Source: PALSA-555 sp963731625
GTDB taxonomy: Bacteria > Actinomycetota > Acidimicrobiia > IMCC26256 > PALSA-555
Assembly: GCA_963731625.1 (NCBI GenBank)
Contig: CAVSWH010000004.1
Location: 620,001 to 684,000, forward strand
Reading direction: 5' to 3'
DNA length: 64,000 nucleotides
Shown piece after piece: positions 17,892-25,943 of this stretch. A program made the position numbers and the translations under genes. Below the pieces are notes generated by a model. The model saw nothing but the letters and a program-made list of their open reading frames with translations, ran no database searches and was not told where the DNA came from. Position 1 is the first letter of the stretch. Every line of letters starts with the position of its first letter.

Positions 17892-17979
17892 CCGCACGCT
17901 CCCTCGTCGACGCCGCGGCGACCCTACCGCCGGTCGCCGCGCGACTCGCCAGGCGAGCCCGGCACGGCGCCGACGAGGG

Positions 17980-19158
17980 CTAGAGGCGCTGGAGGATGCT
18001 CGCTGTGCCGAGCGAACCGCCACAGCACATCGTGACGAGTGCGTACTCGGTGTCGGAGCGCTCAAGCTCGTGCAGTGCGGTGGTGATGAGGCGGGCGCCC
18101 GTCGAGCCGACCGGGTGGCCGAGCGCGATCGCGCCGCCGTTGACGTTGACCCGGTCCAGGTCGGGCTTGTGCACCTGCGCCCAGGAGAGCACGACGGACG
18201 CGAACGCCTCGTTGATCTCGAAGCGATCGAAGTCGGCCATCGCCATCCCGGACCGGTCGAGCATCTTCGCGGTCGCGTCGACGGGGCCGTCGAGGAGGTA
18301 GTAGGGGTCCGTGCCGGTCACGAGCTGGTGCACGAGCCGGGCCCGGGGACGCAGCCCGAGGCTGCGGGCGACGCCCTCGTCCATCCACAGCACGGCCGCG
18401 GCACCGTCGGAGAGCTGCGACGAGCTGCCCGCGGTGTGCCGGGCGCCGTCGTAGACGGGCTTGAGCTTCGCGAGCCCTTCGAGCGTGGTGTCGCGCAGGC
18501 CCTGGTCGCGCGACACGATCTGGGTCGCACCAGTGGGCTGACCGTCCTCGCCGAGCACCGGGGTCTCGATCGGCGCGACCTCGCGCTCGAAGCGCCCCTC
18601 GTCCCAGGCGATCCTCGCCTTGCGCTGCGAGTGGAAGCCCCACTCGTCGAGCTGCTCGCGGGTGATCCCGCGCTTGTCGGCGATCCGCTCCGCCGCGCCG
18701 AACTGCCCATTCGGCGGGTCGTCGTAGGGCCACGGCTCGGTCTTGTAGTGACCTGGCCCGTTGATCACGTTCGAGCCGAGGGGCACGTGGCTCATCTGCT
18801 CGACGCCGCACGCGATCCCGATCTGGACGCCGCCGGCGGCCACGAGCCCCGCCACGAAATGGTTGGCCTGCTGGGCCGACCCGCACTGCGCGTCCACCGT
18901 CGTGCAGGCCGTCGTGTAGGGCAGCCGGTCGTTCCCGGCGCTGAGCCACACGTTCCGGGTCACGTTCGAGCCCTGCTCGCCGGCCTGGGTGACGCAGCCG
19001 CCGACGACCTCCTCGACCATCCCCGGCTCGACGCCGGAGCGCTCGATGACCTGCTCCAGCGCGTGGCGCAGCGTCTCGGTCGCCTTCAGCCCGGCGAGCT
19101 GGCCGTTGCGCTTCCCAATGGGGGTTCGGACGGCCTCGACGATGACGGGGTTGCCCAC
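17980..19158 (-). CDS. Acetyl-CoA C-acyltransferase (thiolase), FadA5-like
   Basis: Degradative thiolase of 392 aa, GTG start. Nucleophile Cys92 in TVDAQCGSAQQ, the NEAFA motif with Glu, His in GGAIALGHPVGSTGAR, and the C-terminal Cys in TMCCGGSLG complete the catalytic set. Length and Cys position (FadA5 uses Cys93) fit the steroid-type tetrameric thiolases that release acetyl-CoA or propionyl-CoA from side chains. It is divergent from the racemase gene at 19289 over a 130-nt region containing a TGACG-N3-CGTCA inverted repeat. Contrast with the Cys-less thiolase-fold protein at 9235. Confidence 0.9.
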   Translation of the reverse strand: MGNPVIVEAVRTPIGKRNGQLAGLKATETLRHALEQVIERSGVEPGMVEEVVGGCVTQAGEQGSNVTRNVWLSAGNDRLPYTTACTTVDAQCGSAQQANHFVAGLVAAGGVQIGIACGVEQMSHVPLGSNVINGPGHYKTEPWPYDDPPNGQFGAAERIADKRGITREQLDEWGFHSQRKARIAWDEGRFEREVAPIETPVLGEDGQPTGATQIVSRDQGLRDTTLEGLAKLKPVYDGARHTAGSSSQLSDGAAAVLWMDEGVARSLGLRPRARLVHQLVTGTDPYYLLDGPVDATAKMLDRSGMAMADFDRFEINEAFASVVLSWAQVHKPDLDRVNVNGGAIALGHPVGSTGARLITTALHELERSDTEYALVTMCCGGSLGTASILQRL

Positions 19159-19196
19159 GGTTGCCTCCAGACGCCGCGGTGCGGCCCGAGGTGATG

Positions 19197-19209
19197 TGAC
19201 GGGACGTCA
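19197..19209. promoter_or_regulatory. Inverted repeat TGACG-N3-CGTCA, candidate operator
   Basis: Perfect 5-bp arms around GGA, followed by G so that the right half matches CGTCAG of the copies at 10429 and 10504. It lies 39 nt upstream of the thiolase start (minus strand) and about 80 nt upstream of the racemase start (plus strand), a divergent promoter. Confidence 0.45.
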
Positions 19210-19288
19210 GTTTATGATCCCGTCGCATCGGCCCGTCCGCCCGCTCCGCGCCTCGCGCCCGCACGAGCGCCCTGCCGGCGGCGCGCGC

Positions 19289-20431
19289 GTGAGCGCACCC
19301 TTGCAGGGCACCCGGGTGCTCGAGCTGGTCGGGCTCGGCCCCGGGCCGTTCTGCGGGATGCTGCTCGCCGACCTGGGCGCCGAGGTGCTGCGGGTCGACC
19401 GCGTCGAGGCGGCCCGGGCGCTCGACGCCACCCAGCCGGCCACGAACCCGATGCACCGCTCGAAGCGCGCCGTCGGCCTCGACCTCAAGGCCGCCGAGGG
19501 CGTCGACGCGTTCCTGCGCCTCGTCGACGGTGCGGACGTCGTGTTCGAGGTGTTCCGGCCCGGCGTCGCCGAGCGGCTGGGGATCGGCCCCGAGGTCTGC
19601 ACTGCCCGCAACCCGCGTCTCGTCTACGGGCGCCTGACCGGGTGGGGCCAGACCGGGCCGCTGGCCCACGAGGCCGGCCACGATCTCGACTACCTGGCCG
19701 TCGCCGGCGCGCTGGAGCCGCTGGGCCGCGCCGATCAGCCGCCCACGGCGCCCATCAACGTGCTCGGCGACTTCGCGGGTGGCGGCATGCTGCTCGCCTT
19801 CGGGATCGTGGCCGCGCTCCTCGAGCGCGACCGGTCCGGGGAGGGCCAGGTGATCGACGCGGCGATGGTGGATGGGGCGGCGCTCATGCTCGTGCCCTTC
19901 TACGGCGCGCGCGCGTCGGGGGCGTGGGGACCGCGGGGGACCAACCTCCTCGACACGGGCGCGCCGTTCTACGACGTCTACAAGACCGCGGACGGCGCGT
20001 GGGTGGCGGTCGGCGCGATCGAGCCGCAGTTCTACGCCGCGCTCCTCGACGGCCTCGGTCTCGGCGACACCGGGCTGCCGGACCAACACGACCGGAGCGG
20101 CTGGCCGCTACTCCGCGAGCACTTCACGGCCGCGTTCGCGACCCGCACCCGCGACGAGTGGGTCACCCACTTCGCGGGGAAGGACGCCTGCGTCGCCGCC
20201 GTGCTCACGCCCGTCGAGGCGCCCGACCATCCACACAACCGCGCCCGCGAGACCTTCCTCACGATCGCCGGCGTGCCCCAGCCGGCGCCCGCACCGCGGT
20301 TCTCGCGCTCGGCCCTCCCGACCCCGCACCCGCCCGAGCACCCGGGTGCGGCGACCGCCGCGGCGCTGGCCACGTGGGGCTTCCCGTCGACCGAGGTGGC
20401 GGCGCTGCAGGACGCCGGCGTGCTCGTCTGA
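19289..20431 (+). CDS. Alpha-methylacyl-CoA racemase (CoA-transferase family III)
   Basis: Family III CoA-transferase fold, 380 aa from GTG19289. The motif AGHDLDYLAVAGAL gives His131 and INVLGDFAGGGM gives Asp161. These correspond, with an offset of five, to His126 and Asp156 of the Mycobacterium alpha-methylacyl-CoA racemase, so racemase rather than transferase activity is favoured. It epimerises the 2-methyl centre of branched acyl-CoA so that beta-oxidation can proceed, as needed for sterol side chains, bile acids or pristanate. The upstream open frame has no family character and was excluded. Followed by a kinase-fold gene 10 nt downstream. Confidence 0.88.
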   Translation: MSAPLQGTRVLELVGLGPGPFCGMLLADLGAEVLRVDRVEAARALDATQPATNPMHRSKRAVGLDLKAAEGVDAFLRLVDGADVVFEVFRPGVAERLGIGPEVCTARNPRLVYGRLTGWGQTGPLAHEAGHDLDYLAVAGALEPLGRADQPPTAPINVLGDFAGGGMLLAFGIVAALLERDRSGEGQVIDAAMVDGAALMLVPFYGARASGAWGPRGTNLLDTGAPFYDVYKTADGAWVAVGAIEPQFYAALLDGLGLGDTGLPDQHDRSGWPLLREHFTAAFATRTRDEWVTHFAGKDACVAAVLTPVEAPDHPHNRARETFLTIAGVPQPAPAPRFSRSALPTPHPPEHPGAATAAALATWGFPSTEVAALQDAGVLV

Positions 20432-20441
20432 AAGGAACCCG

Positions 20442-21566
20442 ATGCCCATCCCAGAGCAACGCGACCTCGAGGCGGCCCGGGGGATTCTCGGTCGCTGGCT
20501 CGCGACGCGGCTGCCCGAGGTCGGCCCGGTGGAGGTCGGCCCGATCTCGGGCCCGGCGTTCACCGGCTTCTCGAACGAGACGCTCCTCTTCGACGCGTCG
20601 TGGGAGGGCGACGACGGGCCCGAGACGGCCTCGCTCGTGCTGCGTGTGAAGCCGACGCAGCACACCGTGTTCCTCGAACAGGACTTCGAGGAGCAGTACC
20701 TCGTGCTGCGCACCCTCGGGGAGCACACGACCGTGCCGGTGCCCGTCGTGCGCTGGTACGAGACGGACGAATCGATCCTCGGCGCCCCCTTCTTCGTGAT
20801 GGACCACGTCGACGGCCGCGCGCCGGGTGACAGCCCGCCGTACACGCAGGAGGGATGGCTGCTCGAGGAGTCGACGCCGGCCGAGCGGCGCACGCTCGTC
20901 GAGCAGGGCGTGCACGCGCTCGCCGAGGTGCACGCGGTGGACTGGCGGGGTCTCGGCCTCGACGTGCTCTCCAAGCCGCGGTACGGGAAGCTCGGCTTCG
21001 AGCAGCAGCTGCGCTACTACGAGGCGTCGTACGCGTGGGCCGAGCGCGAGGCCGGGTTCCCGGCGCCCCCGGTGACCCAGGCGACGCTCGAGTGGGTCCA
21101 GGCGCACGCGCCGGCGAGCGATCCCGAGATCACGCTGTGCTGGGGCGACGCGCGGATCAACAACCAGCTGTTCGGCCCCGACTACCACGTGCGCGCCGTC
21201 GTCGACTGGGAGATGGTCACGCTCGCTGACCCGATGATGGATCTCGCCTGGTGGCTCTTCCTCGACCGCCACTTCCACGAGGGCATGCCGGCCCCGCGCA
21301 TGGAGGGCTTCCCGACCCGCGAGGAGGTGGTCGCCTGCTACGAGCAGGCGAGCGGCCGGCGGGCACGCGACCTCGAGTTCTACGAGATCTTCGCCGGGCT
21401 GCGCTTCGCGGTCGTGATGCTGCGCATCGCCACGCTCGTCGCCTCGTTCGGCCTCATGCCCGCCGAGGACGCCGAGGACATGGCGGGGAACAATGCGGTG
21501 ACGCGCGTGCTCGCCGACCTGCTCGAGCTCCCCGCGCCCGGACCGGTGCCCGGCCCGCCCGGGTGA
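20442..21566 (+). CDS. Phosphotransferase (APH-like kinase) family protein, ACAD10/11-kinase type
   Basis: Aminoglycoside-phosphotransferase-like kinase of 374 aa. Nucleotide-binding Lys is in LVLRVKPT, the catalytic loop is WGDARINNQ (Brenner-type, Trp replacing His) and the metal-binding segment is VVDWEM. ATG20442 follows an AAAGGAA ribosome site. The same fold forms the N-terminal kinase of animal ACAD10/ACAD11, where it phosphorylates 4-hydroxyacyl-CoA; actinobacterial stand-alone copies usually sit beside acyl-CoA genes as here. Antibiotic resistance is unlikely from context. A paralogue with a normal HGD motif lies at 44627-45661. The stop overlaps the next GTG. Confidence 0.83.
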   Translation: MPIPEQRDLEAARGILGRWLATRLPEVGPVEVGPISGPAFTGFSNETLLFDASWEGDDGPETASLVLRVKPTQHTVFLEQDFEEQYLVLRTLGEHTTVPVPVVRWYETDESILGAPFFVMDHVDGRAPGDSPPYTQEGWLLEESTPAERRTLVEQGVHALAEVHAVDWRGLGLDVLSKPRYGKLGFEQQLRYYEASYAWAEREAGFPAPPVTQATLEWVQAHAPASDPEITLCWGDARINNQLFGPDYHVRAVVDWEMVTLADPMMDLAWWLFLDRHFHEGMPAPRMEGFPTREEVVACYEQASGRRARDLEFYEIFAGLRFAVVMLRIATLVASFGLMPAEDAEDMAGNNAVTRVLADLLELPAPGPVPGPPG

Positions 21567-22426
21567 GCGCGCCCTTCGACGTCGGCGTGGTCGACCTCAT
21601 GGTCGCGCTCCCGACGGGGGGCGGGGACGCCTGGCGCGACCAGCTGGCCCCGCTGCTGAAAGACGCGGGGTCCGCGTCGTTCTCGCACCCGGCCTCGTAC
21701 ATGTACCGGAACCTCCCGACCGCCCGGACGGCGGCCGACCCCGTCTCCGCCGTGCTCGACGAGATGGACCGCTTCGGCGTCGAGCGTGCGCTCGTCGGGA
21801 TCGACCCGGCGGACGACGCCGGGGTGCAGGCCCTCCGCCGCCATCCCGACCGGTTCGTCCCGTCGGTCGACGTGCACCCGACCGACGGCCTGGCGGGCGT
21901 GCGCGCGCTCCGCGCCGCGGTCGAGGATCTCGGGGCCCGCGCCGCGGCGGCCTTCACCGCCGGGTCGTTTCCGCCGGTCGGGCTCGATGAGCCGGCGTGG
22001 TTCCCGCTCTACGCGGCGTGCATCGACCTCGGGATCCCGCTCTTCGTCACCGTCGGCGTGCCCGGCCCTCGCGTGCCGGCGACGAGCCAGGACGTGGCGC
22101 GCCTCGACACGGTCTGCTTCGAGTTCCCAGAGCTGATCGTGGTGATGCGCCACGGCGCCGAGCCCTGGGCGGACCTCGCCGTGAAGCTCATGCTGAAGTG
22201 GCCGGGGCTGCACTACTCAACGAGCGCGTTCGCGCCCCGCTACTACCCGCGGGCCGTCGTCGACTACGCCAACACGCGTGGCGCCGAGAAGATCTGCTTC
22301 GCCGGCTACTTCCCGATGGGCCTCTCCTACGAGACGATCTTCGAGCAGCTCCCTGCCGTGCCGTTCCGGCCGCACGTCTGGCCGCAGTTCCTCCGGACGA
22401 ACGCGCTGCGCCTGCTCGGCGTCTGA
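21563..22426 (+). CDS. Amidohydrolase-2 family TIM-barrel protein
   Basis: 287 aa, GTG start in a GTGA overlap with the kinase-fold gene. Barrel landmarks are LDEMDRFGVERALVGI, the HPDRFVPSVDVHP strand, GIPLFVTVGVPGPRVP and the closing FAGYFPMGLSYETIF. These are typical of the ACMSD-like amidohydrolase family (decarboxylases and hydrolases). The N-terminal metal-binding HxH is not visible (VDLMVALPTGG instead) and the terminal Asp of the ETDYP-type motif is replaced (FAGYFP), so metal binding and activity are doubtful; it may be a divergent or non-hydrolytic member. Confidence 0.75.
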   Translation: MSAPFDVGVVDLMVALPTGGGDAWRDQLAPLLKDAGSASFSHPASYMYRNLPTARTAADPVSAVLDEMDRFGVERALVGIDPADDAGVQALRRHPDRFVPSVDVHPTDGLAGVRALRAAVEDLGARAAAAFTAGSFPPVGLDEPAWFPLYAACIDLGIPLFVTVGVPGPRVPATSQDVARLDTVCFEFPELIVVMRHGAEPWADLAVKLMLKWPGLHYSTSAFAPRYYPRAVVDYANTRGAEKICFAGYFPMGLSYETIFEQLPAVPFRPHVWPQFLRTNALRLLGV

Positions 22427-23245
22427 TCACCAGTCGTCCGGCCAGTCCCGGGTCGGGGATAGCGACCACTGGGGGTCGCGCCGCTCGAGGAAGGCCAGGA
22501 CGCCCTCCCGTGCGTCCGCGCGGCCCATCACGTGCTGGTGCATCGCCGTCTCGAGCCGGTTGACGTCGTCGGCGCTGAGCGTCGGGCTCGCCCACATGAG
22601 CCGCTTGCTGATCGCCACCGACAGCGGCGCGGTGGTGACCGCGAGGTCGCGCGCGAGGGTAAGCGCGGTGGCGAGGACTTCGTCGGCGGGGACGGCGCGC
22701 GTCGCGAGCCCGATCGCGACCGCCTCGTCGGCGTCGATGTGTCGACCGGTGAGCAGCAGCTCGGTCGCGCGGGCGAAGCCGACGGCGCGTGGGACCGTCC
22801 AGTGGGAGTGGGCGTCCGGGATCACGCCCCGGCGCACGTGCACGAAGCCGTAGGTCGCACCCCGGGCGAGGATCCGGAGGTCGCACTGCATAGCGAGCGT
22901 GAGGCCGATCCCCACGGCGTGCCCGTTCACCGCCGCGATGACCGGCTTGCGGATGGCGAACGCCGGCGGCTGGACCGGCGAGGACGTGAAGTGACGCCCC
23001 GTCGGCGCCGCGAACGTCTCGTCGCGCGGGGTGAGGTCGGCGCCGACGCAGAAGGCGGAGCCGGCGCCCGTGACCACGACGACGCGGACGGCGTCGTCCT
23101 CGTCGCAGCGCCGGTAGGCGGCGCCGAGGCTCTCCCCCATCGCGCCCGTGAACGCGTTGCGCTGCTCGGGTCGGTCCAGCGTGACAACCGCCACCCGGTC
23201 GCGGACGCTGAACGACACGTCGGCCAAGTCGTCGTCGCGCACCAT
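22427..23245 (-). CDS. Enoyl-CoA hydratase/isomerase family protein
   Basis: Crotonase-fold protein of 272 aa; ATG23245 is chosen because the homologous strand (VSFSVRDRVAVVTLDRPEQRNAF) begins soon after and the upstream frame would run into the divergent small gene. Oxyanion-hole elements GAGSAFCVGADL and AAVNGHAVGIGL are clear. The catalytic region reads HVRRGVIPDAHSHW: neither hydratase Glu is in place and an Asp occupies the second position, hinting at isomerase-like or other chemistry. Only 17 nt separate it from the divergent desulforedoxin-like gene. Confidence 0.85.
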   Translation of the reverse strand: MVRDDDLADVSFSVRDRVAVVTLDRPEQRNAFTGAMGESLGAAYRRCDEDDAVRVVVVTGAGSAFCVGADLTPRDETFAAPTGRHFTSSPVQPPAFAIRKPVIAAVNGHAVGIGLTLAMQCDLRILARGATYGFVHVRRGVIPDAHSHWTVPRAVGFARATELLLTGRHIDADEAVAIGLATRAVPADEVLATALTLARDLAVTTAPLSVAISKRLMWASPTLSADDVNRLETAMHQHVMGRADAREGVLAFLERRDPQWSLSPTRDWPDDW

Positions 23246-23262
23246 CCGGATAGTCTGACGGC

Positions 23263-23388
23263 ATGAGTCCGACCAAGGTCGGGTCACGCCTGCGCTGTGA
23301 GCGCTGCGGGACCGAGATCATCGTGGTGAAGGCGACCGACGCGGCGGTGACGTGCTGCGGTCAGCCGATGACCGCCCGGGAAGGCTGA
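23263..23388 (+). CDS. Desulforedoxin-like mini metalloprotein, Cys4
   Basis: Small ORF of 41 aa, ATG start. It encodes CERC, then exactly 15 residues, then CCGQPM. This is the spacing of desulforedoxin and of the N-terminal domain of desulfoferrodoxin (CxxC-x15-CCG), which bind one iron in a rubredoxin-like Fe(Cys)4 site. The protein is little more than that site. Its stop lies 4 nt before a second, related mini-gene, and both precede a crotonase and a ligase on the same strand. A role as an electron carrier or metal sensor for the pathway is inference; zinc binding is the alternative. Confidence 0.72.
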   Translation: MSPTKVGSRLRCERCGTEIIVVKATDAAVTCCGQPMTAREG

Positions 23389-23392
23389 CGCG

Positions 23393-23536
23393 ATGGCGAA
23401 CCTCCTCGGCAAGCGATACCAGTGCGCCGTCTGCGAAGCGACCGTCCTCGTCACGAAGGGCGGTGACGGGCAGCTGGAGTGCCACGACCAGGTGATGGAG
23501 GTCGCGCAGGCCAAGCCGCTGCCGTCATCGGACTGA
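23393..23536 (+). CDS. Desulforedoxin-like mini metalloprotein, Cys3His variant
   Basis: Small ORF of 47 aa, ATG start 4 nt after the preceding mini-gene. Sequence pattern CAVC, exactly 15 residues, then CHDQVM: the same spacing as its neighbour but with His replacing the last Cys. The GKRYQCAVCEATVLVTKGGDG stretch is reminiscent of desulforedoxin strands. A Cys3His site would shift redox potential or favour zinc. The stop is followed after 3 nt by the crotonase start at 23540, so these four genes look like one operon. Function unknown. Confidence 0.7.
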   Translation: MANLLGKRYQCAVCEATVLVTKGGDGQLECHDQVMEVAQAKPLPSSD

Positions 23537-23539
23537 CGC

Positions 23540-24544
23540 GTGCCGGTCGTCGAGCGCGACGCCCGGCTGCTCGCGGCCGGCGCGCCGGCGCTGGCCGCGG
23601 CGCTCGCTGACCACCTCGGCGAGCCGACCCTCGTCCTCCTGCGCGGCCCCGGCCTCGCCGCGCCGCCGGACCGCGCCGCGGTCCAGCAGCTCCCGGTGGT
23701 CCTCGCCGCCGTCGCGCCGGTCGGGTCCGACGTCGCCGCCGCGCTCGACGTCGTGCTCGAGGGCGACCGCCCGGAGGCGGTCGGCGGCGGCTTCGCACGG
23801 GCACCGGTCGCGGCCAGCGCCGCCTCGTTCCTGCTGCGGACGCCACCGGCGACGACGTGGGACGGTCTCGTCCGCGAATCGGCCACGTACTCGATGCTCC
23901 AGGGCAGCGAGGAGTTCCGTCGCTGGCGCACGGCGCGGGGCCGGGGCGGCCCGGCGGCCGACCCGGGCCCACGGGTCCGCGTCGCCCGGCACGGCCGCCT
24001 GACCGAGCTCACGCTCGTCCGCGCCGACCGCCACAACGCCCTCGACGTCGCGATGCGGGACGAGCTGTACGCCGCGTTCGACGGTGCGCCCGGCCCGGTC
24101 GTGCTGCTCGGCGAGGGCCCGTCGTTCTGCTCGGGGGGCGACCTCGACGAGTTCGGCACGTTCCCCGACCCGGCGCTGGCCCACCTCGTGCGCATGAGCC
24201 GGTCCCTCGCGGGCCAGGTCGCGGCGCGGCGCGCCGAGCTCGTCGTCGGCCTCCACGGCGCGTGCCTCGGGGCGGGCATCGAGCTGCCGGCGTTCGCCCA
24301 CCGCGTCGTCGCGGCGGACGACACCCGCATCGGGCTCCCCGAGCTGGATCTCGGCCTCGTGCCCGGCGCCGGGGGGACCGTGTCGCTGCCGCAGCGCGTC
24401 GGGCGGCACCGGACGCTCGCGCTGCTGCTGCACGACGGTACGATCTCGGCCCCGGCGGCGCTCGGTTGGGGGCTCGTCGACGAGGTGGTCCCCCGCGATC
24501 GGCTCCGCTCGCGGTGCCTCGAGATCGCGGAGTCGCTCGCGTGA
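23540..24544 (+). CDS. Enoyl-CoA hydratase/isomerase family protein with N-terminal extension
   Basis: 334 aa, GTG start. Residues of about 150-334 form an ordinary crotonase domain (RLTELTLVRADRHNALD, GEGPSFCSGGDLDEF, GLHGACLGAGIELP, GLPELDLGLVPGAGG). The first Glu of the active site (GLPE) is present, but the second position is Gly, as in enoyl-CoA isomerases. The first ~145 residues are Ala/Leu-rich and end QGSEEFRRWR, resembling the tail of a degenerate crotonase domain, so the protein may be a fused pseudo-duplicate. The stop overlaps the ligase start (GTGA). Confidence 0.8.
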   Translation: MPVVERDARLLAAGAPALAAALADHLGEPTLVLLRGPGLAAPPDRAAVQQLPVVLAAVAPVGSDVAAALDVVLEGDRPEAVGGGFARAPVAASAASFLLRTPPATTWDGLVRESATYSMLQGSEEFRRWRTARGRGGPAADPGPRVRVARHGRLTELTLVRADRHNALDVAMRDELYAAFDGAPGPVVLLGEGPSFCSGGDLDEFGTFPDPALAHLVRMSRSLAGQVAARRAELVVGLHGACLGAGIELPAFAHRVVAADDTRIGLPELDLGLVPGAGGTVSLPQRVGRHRTLALLLHDGTISAPAALGWGLVDEVVPRDRLRSRCLEIAESLA

Positions 24545-25941
24545 ACATCGCCATGCTCCTCGAGATGGCCGCCGACGGCCTCGGCGGCCGCGTCGCGTTC
24601 GGGCCCCGCGACGGCGGCATCACCTACGCCCGGCTGCGCGACGCCGCGACCGGGGTGGCGGCCCGTCTCGCCGCGACGCCCCGCACGGTCGCGTTGCTCA
24701 GCGAGACCGCGCCGCTCGTGCCGGTCGCGCTCTTCGGCGCCGCCTGGGCGGGCGTGTCGTACGCGCCGCTGAACTACCGGCTGCCCGACGAGGCGCGCCG
24801 GGCGCTGCTCGACCGGCTCGCGCCCGCGGTCGTCGCCGAGCCCGCCTGGGTCGACCTGCCGGCCGACGCAGGCCGGGCGTTCCTCGACGAGCCGGTCACA
24901 CCGGCGGTGCTGCTCTTCACGAGCGGGACCAGCGCCGCGCCGAAGGCCGCCCAGCTCGCGCACGACCAGCTGACCGCGTACGTGTTCAACACCGTGGAGT
25001 TCGCCGCCGCGGAGGAGAACGAGGCGGTCCTCGTCTCCGTGCCGCCCTTCCACATCGCCGGGGTCGCCGCTGTGCTGTCGTCGACGTACGCCGGGCGGCG
25101 CGTCGTGCCGCTCCCCCGGTTCGACCCCCACGACTGGCTGGCGCTCGCACGCCACGAGGCGGTGACGCACGCCTTCGTGGTCCCGACGATGCTCGCCCGG
25201 ATCGTGGCCGTCATGGCCGAGGACACCACCGCCCGCGTGCCCACCCTGCGCCACCTCGCCTACGGCGGCTCGCGGATGCCCGCGCCCGTGCTCGAGCAGG
25301 CGCTGGCGCTCTTCCCCGACACCGAGTTCGTCAACGCATACGGGCTCACCGAGACGAGCAGCACGGTCTGCCTGCTCGGGCCCGACGACCACCGGGCGGC
25401 CCACGCCAGCGACGACCCCACCGAGCGGGCACGGCTCGCGTCGGTCGGGCGGCCCGTGCCCGGCGTCGAGGTCCGGGTCGTCGATGGCGAGATCTGGGTG
25501 CGCGGCGACCAGGTCGCGGGTGACTACCTCGACACGGAGTCCCAACGTGACGGCGACGGCTGGCTGCACACCGGCGACCGGGGCTCCGTCGACGCCGACG
25601 GCTACGTGTTCGTCGAAGGGCGTGGCGACGACGTCATCATCCGCGGCGGCGAGAACGTGTCGCCCGCCGAGATCGAGGACACGCTGCTCCGTCATCCGGC
25701 CGTGGCGGGTGCCGCGGTCGTCGGCGTGCCCGACCCCGAATGGGGGGAGCGGATCGGGGCGATGGTCGTGCTCCGCGCCGGCACCGCGCTCGACGACGAC
25801 GAGCTGCGGGCGTTCGTGCGCGAGCGCGTCGGCTCGCTGAAGACGCCCGAGGTGGTCGTGGTGCGCGACGAACTGCCCCACACGGCGACCGGCAAGGTGC
25901 TGCGCCGTGCGGTGCGCGACGACCTGGCCGGCGACACCTGA
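24541..25941 (+). CDS. Acyl-CoA synthetase (AMP-forming), compact
   Basis: AMP-binding ligase of 466 aa, some 50-100 residues shorter than usual FadD proteins; the N-terminal subdomain is compressed. GTG24541 overlaps the crotonase stop. The P-loop LLFTSGTSAAPKAAQ, the YGLTETSS adenine motif, GWLHTGDRG and the lid GRGDDVIIRGGENVSPAEIE with terminal TATGKVLRR are all present, so it should form acyl-adenylates and CoA esters. It closes the operon of two mini metalloproteins, crotonase and ligase, and meets the CMD gene tail-to-tail with 2 nt between stops. Confidence 0.88.
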   Translation: MNIAMLLEMAADGLGGRVAFGPRDGGITYARLRDAATGVAARLAATPRTVALLSETAPLVPVALFGAAWAGVSYAPLNYRLPDEARRALLDRLAPAVVAEPAWVDLPADAGRAFLDEPVTPAVLLFTSGTSAAPKAAQLAHDQLTAYVFNTVEFAAAEENEAVLVSVPPFHIAGVAAVLSSTYAGRRVVPLPRFDPHDWLALARHEAVTHAFVVPTMLARIVAVMAEDTTARVPTLRHLAYGGSRMPAPVLEQALALFPDTEFVNAYGLTETSSTVCLLGPDDHRAAHASDDPTERARLASVGRPVPGVEVRVVDGEIWVRGDQVAGDYLDTESQRDGDGWLHTGDRGSVDADGYVFVEGRGDDVIIRGGENVSPAEIEDTLLRHPAVAGAAVVGVPDPEWGERIGAMVVLRAGTALDDDELRAFVRERVGSLKTPEVVVVRDELPHTATGKVLRRAVRDDLAGDT

Positions 25942-25943
25942 GG

